From: Saccoglossus kowalevskii
Lineage: Eukaryota; Hemichordata; Enteropneusta; Harrimaniidae
DNA: 22,663 nucleotides
Assembly (NCBI RefSeq): GCF_000003605.2
Contig: NW_003113463.1
Location: 94,801 to 117,463, forward strand
Reading direction: 5' to 3'
The notes under the pieces are model-generated. The model ran no database searches. It saw nothing but the letters and a program-made list of their open reading frames with translations, and was not told the DNA's origin. The position numbers and the translations under genes were made by a program. Shown piece after piece: positions 20,009-22,663 of this stretch (the stretch's first letter is position 1; each line of letters starts with the position of its first letter).

Positions 20009-21392
20009 ATTGATCTGATTTTTGTTAACCATGTAATCTCTCTAAACTCTATCTCACCCCTTGTAGTGCAAGGTCTTTGTAATTATATAAATTGCAACCC
20101 AACCCAATGTGAGATCGGATATAAGAGTCGATAAACGGCCATGCAAGTGAGCTAAGAAGCGATATTCACCTAACGCACCCACAGCTGTGTGGCCGCGCCC
20201 AGTCAAATACCGTTCTACACGGACTATGTTGCCACTATACTAGTACAAATACTAATAGAAGCATGTGATTTCTCATCTCAATAGCTTACTATATAATATT
20301 TGTGTTTCTACCAACTAGTACTCTTAGAAATTGTGTACAGAATAAATAGTGACAGCAGGTCTCATCCAATATATCAGAGTACCACATGCTTTTAAGTGCG
20401 ATGTGAACAAATTATACATGGCTATTATAGAGAATACAGCAATTACAGCCTATAACATGTATTTGACCAGCCGTAAAATGTCACTGTGTGCCTGGCTGTT
20501 GACTCAACAAAAACATCTCAAACCATGTGTATATTTTGCCTTGGATTAGATTTATAACCGTATCGTGTGCCATAAAGGATTCCTGATTCATCGCTTATTT
20601 CCTAAGTTTCTCAACAAATCGAATGATTTTTTCGCGGATAAGAAAAATAACGTATAAATGTTTCATTGGACAAGTTTACTAGAATAAACATGATGTTGAT
20701 AACATAAAACAATCACGCACGACTACAACATTCTTAATCTTGTTGGTAAACCTTCATACTCCACATAACCCCCTTCCAAGTTTTCCATCGTACAATGAAT
20801 ATTCAAGCAACTACTGAACTTTATTTTAAAAAACAAATATTATAAGATATATGAAGGCTAAGTTCACGGACGCAAAAACATATGCAACAAATAAAGAGTG
20901 TGAGAAAGATTTATGGGCGTCAAAAATATAATGATCTCAAAGAATACATCCGTGTGATGTATCTTTTACGGTATCTGTTATCTTCTCTATATATTGAACA
21001 TTTATTTGCAATATTATCATCTCAATTCTCCGTCTAATTATTTTCTATTGTCGATTACAACTGGCGAAGTGCAATAATGATTATAATGTTTTCTTGCGGA
21101 ATTGTTTATGCGCGTTAACTGTTTACTCCAAGAACACATCTTTTATGAAGATACTCCGTGCTCCTCTTCTCTGATACTAATAAATCTTCTGAGTGACATT
21201 TTTCTGAAATAACTAGTCATTTATCATTATTACTCTGATGGTGTATTACTACATTAGTTCAGGGTCGACACGTTGTCAATTACCCTCATCCATCTCTAAA
21301 TGCCATGAATGGTTATTAGTAATGAATTAAATTCTTAATTATTTACTCCACCTAGCGAGTTAGCGAACACTAATGAATAATTCATTATCCGA
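20009..21392. other. No gene recognised
   Basis: A GC-richer island near 20170-20205 contains the palindromic E-box region CCACAGCTGTGTGG and a CCGCGCCC box, possibly regulatory. The rest is AT-rich with no supported exon. Confidence 0.4.
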
Positions 21393-21596
21393 TGTTATAT
21401 TATATCATTATCAATACCAGTGGATTTTATGACGTCGTTGCAGTCGATTATTCGCGATAATGTATTACATGTATTACACCTATTGTCATGTATATGAATA
21501 AAATGTTGTTTTCGAAAACGATTAATTTAAAAGTAGAAACTATTTAAAAAGAACAAAAATGGTTCGTATTTATTATTAAAATCGCCATCAAATAAA

Positions 21597-21794
21597 ATGG
21601 TTCATTGCCAAAAACAACGGATTTCAATATCTAAATCTGACAATTTTGTGAGGGCATCGTCGTCTGCTCTGTACGCTAAAGCTCGTTCGCTCGCAGTGTT
21701 CCATTGTAGTGGCTGTGGTCTCTTGACTGGGTCGCCCGATCGTGTCGGTGAACTAAGGTTAGCCGGGGGTGACTTGTCTGAGCAAAAGCAATAA
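21597..21794 (+). pseudogene. Arm 2, first outward reading frame (65 codons)
   Basis: This is the uninterrupted copy: MVHCQKQRISISKSDNFVRA, then SSSALYAKARS, and ending GELRLAGGDLSEQKQ. Matches to arm 1 are strongest in ISKSDNFVRASS, LYAKARS and the C-terminal ELRL. Arm 1 is out of frame in two places, so at least one copy is dead. No domain, signal peptide or membrane segment is seen. It may be a fragment of a duplicated gene, a reading frame of an unknown mobile element, or chance within a noncoding repeat. Confidence 0.28.
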
Positions 21795-21860
21795 ACAAAG
21801 TGGGAGTATGTCCACAGAGCGCGAGAACAGAGTGATGAGTGGTGTGAGTAGTACTACACT

Positions 21861-21953
21861 ATGTGCGAAACGAGATTGACGACAAACCGACGTGACTTGT
21901 ATTTCCTCAGCGTCGACCTATCGGTAAATGTCACCGGAACACAGTTTGCATAA
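21861..21953 (+). pseudogene. Arm 2, second outward reading frame, truncated
   Basis: 30 codons beginning MCETRLTTNRRDLYFLSVDL, stopped after a deletion that removes five bases relative to arm 1. The start codon and the RDLYF and SVD-VNVT residues are shared with arm 1 (13731-13492). It lies 66 bp after the stop of the first frame. Confidence 0.22.
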
Positions 21954-22111
21954 ACAAATAAAAGTATCCGTGTTCTCGGGTTGTGTGTTGTTTTTTTTTA
22001 TTCGCACAGACAATTAAAAATCACTGTTGTTTCTCCTTCCAGGATGACTAACATCACGATTAGTAATTCTTCTAGTAACCGTGCTAAAACCCACTAGCTT
22101 TCCAACCAAAT

Positions 22112-22413
22112 TTGTTTTCTCGCTACGCCTTTCGTTTGGCTTCAAAGTATTCGTCAAATCACCGGAAATGATTTAAATACATGTACAATAATATTTGATG
22201 AATTAAAACTATTTTCTTTCTTGGTTTATCTTATGGGATTGTGGAAACAATTTCCAGAAAGACATATATGTCGCACATTATGGGTTGGTGGGTCGTACAT
22301 TATTGTTTAAGTAAAAAGTCATTGCCGGTACTAGGTTTACCGAGACACATTATTGTTGAATATAAGGTATGAACATACCTACAATGCTACAATATACCAA
22401 TTGTTTATTTCAG
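22112..22413. other. No gene recognised
   Basis: AT-rich DNA leading into the splice acceptor at 22413. Confidence 0.4.
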
Positions 22414-22544
22414 TGTTACGTGGTTTTCCTGTCTCGGTATGTCATAAACACTGCCATTTTTCTTCATCCTCGTTCGTATCAAACTCAGTTATAATAAATA
22501 AAATAGTCCCTCAACCGTCTTCCCGCCTCGTCGTGATTTGGCAA
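22414..22544 (+). CDS. Internal coding exon of an unidentified gene
   Basis: CAATTGTTTATTTCAG is a strong acceptor and GCAA|GTGAGTATT a strong donor, 131 bases apart. One frame is open throughout: two bases complete a codon from the previous exon, then 43 codons run from LRGFPVSVCHKHC through FSSSSFVSNS to LVVIWQ and end in phase 0. The exon is less AT-rich than its flanks. The product is not recognised; the serine-rich stretch and His/Cys cluster (CHKHCH) are the only features. The upstream exon must end in phase 1 and was not identified; the downstream part lies outside the window. Confidence 0.4.
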
Positions 22545-22663
22545 GTGAGTATTAGATGTGAAATATTCAGAAAGATCTGTCGCCTTGCTTGGCGCGAATA
22601 TCCCTCTATATAATTGCCTTCTATCGCCTATTGAAACTATGTTGTACTTTCTTACGCAACTAT

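Larger units (their letters stand above)
21393..22111. repeat. Arm 2 of a ~715-bp inverted repeat
   Basis: This is the reverse-complement partner of 13512-14226. Relative to arm 1 it carries about 32 extra bases near 22050-22085 and several small deletions. Its inner edge lies near GTTATATTATATCATTATCA and its outer edge near CCACTAGCTTTCCAACC. Beyond both edges only doubtful similarity remains, such as AGGTGGAGTAA (near 21350) against AGGTGAAGTAA (14341). Confidence 0.92.

Overview
The window looks like nuclear DNA from an invertebrate animal. It is AT-rich, almost free of long reading frames, and holds spliced coding exons, microsatellites and a decayed non-LTR retrotransposon. There is no operon structure and no bacterial signal. 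I cannot name the species. The only protein I can place firmly is the first coding exon of a rhodopsin-class neuropeptide-type receptor. The retrotransposon resembles CR1/Jockey/L2-like elements common in marine invertebrates.

Layout. 1-1650: a diverged direct repeat of about 250 bp, in two copies about 850 bp apart, then an (AATG)n and a long (TTTA)n microsatellite. 2630-2774: a CCAAT/TATA-like region and a short first coding exon on + (MADISGENDQENTPFR) ending at a consensus GTAAGT donor. 4166-4330 and 6151-6512: two hairpin-type inverted repeats that look like MITE remnants. 9943: a strong TATA box on +. 10150-10515: receptor exon 1 on -, with its own TATA-like site upstream at 10675. 11167-12470: a dead reverse transcriptase on -, with an (AT)n tract beyond its 3' end. 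13512-14226 and 21393-22111: two arms of a roughly 715-bp inverted repeat, 7.2 kb apart, each carrying the same two short damaged reading frames pointing outward. Between the arms: a candidate + gene (14314, optional 15-nt microexon 15977, end 16474), a CLEAR-type E-box (15053), overlapping palindromes (15410), a CTCF-like site (17444), and a candidate - gene start with an RFX X-box upstream (18383-18831). 22414-22544: a good internal + exon.

The genes do not form a visible pathway. Only the receptor exon and the reverse transcriptase are identified by protein content. The other exon models rest on splice signals, open phase and phase compatibility, and chance splice-like sites are expected in 22 kb of AT-rich DNA, so they are scored low. 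The inverted repeat pair is the most unusual structure and the best candidate for something undescribed.
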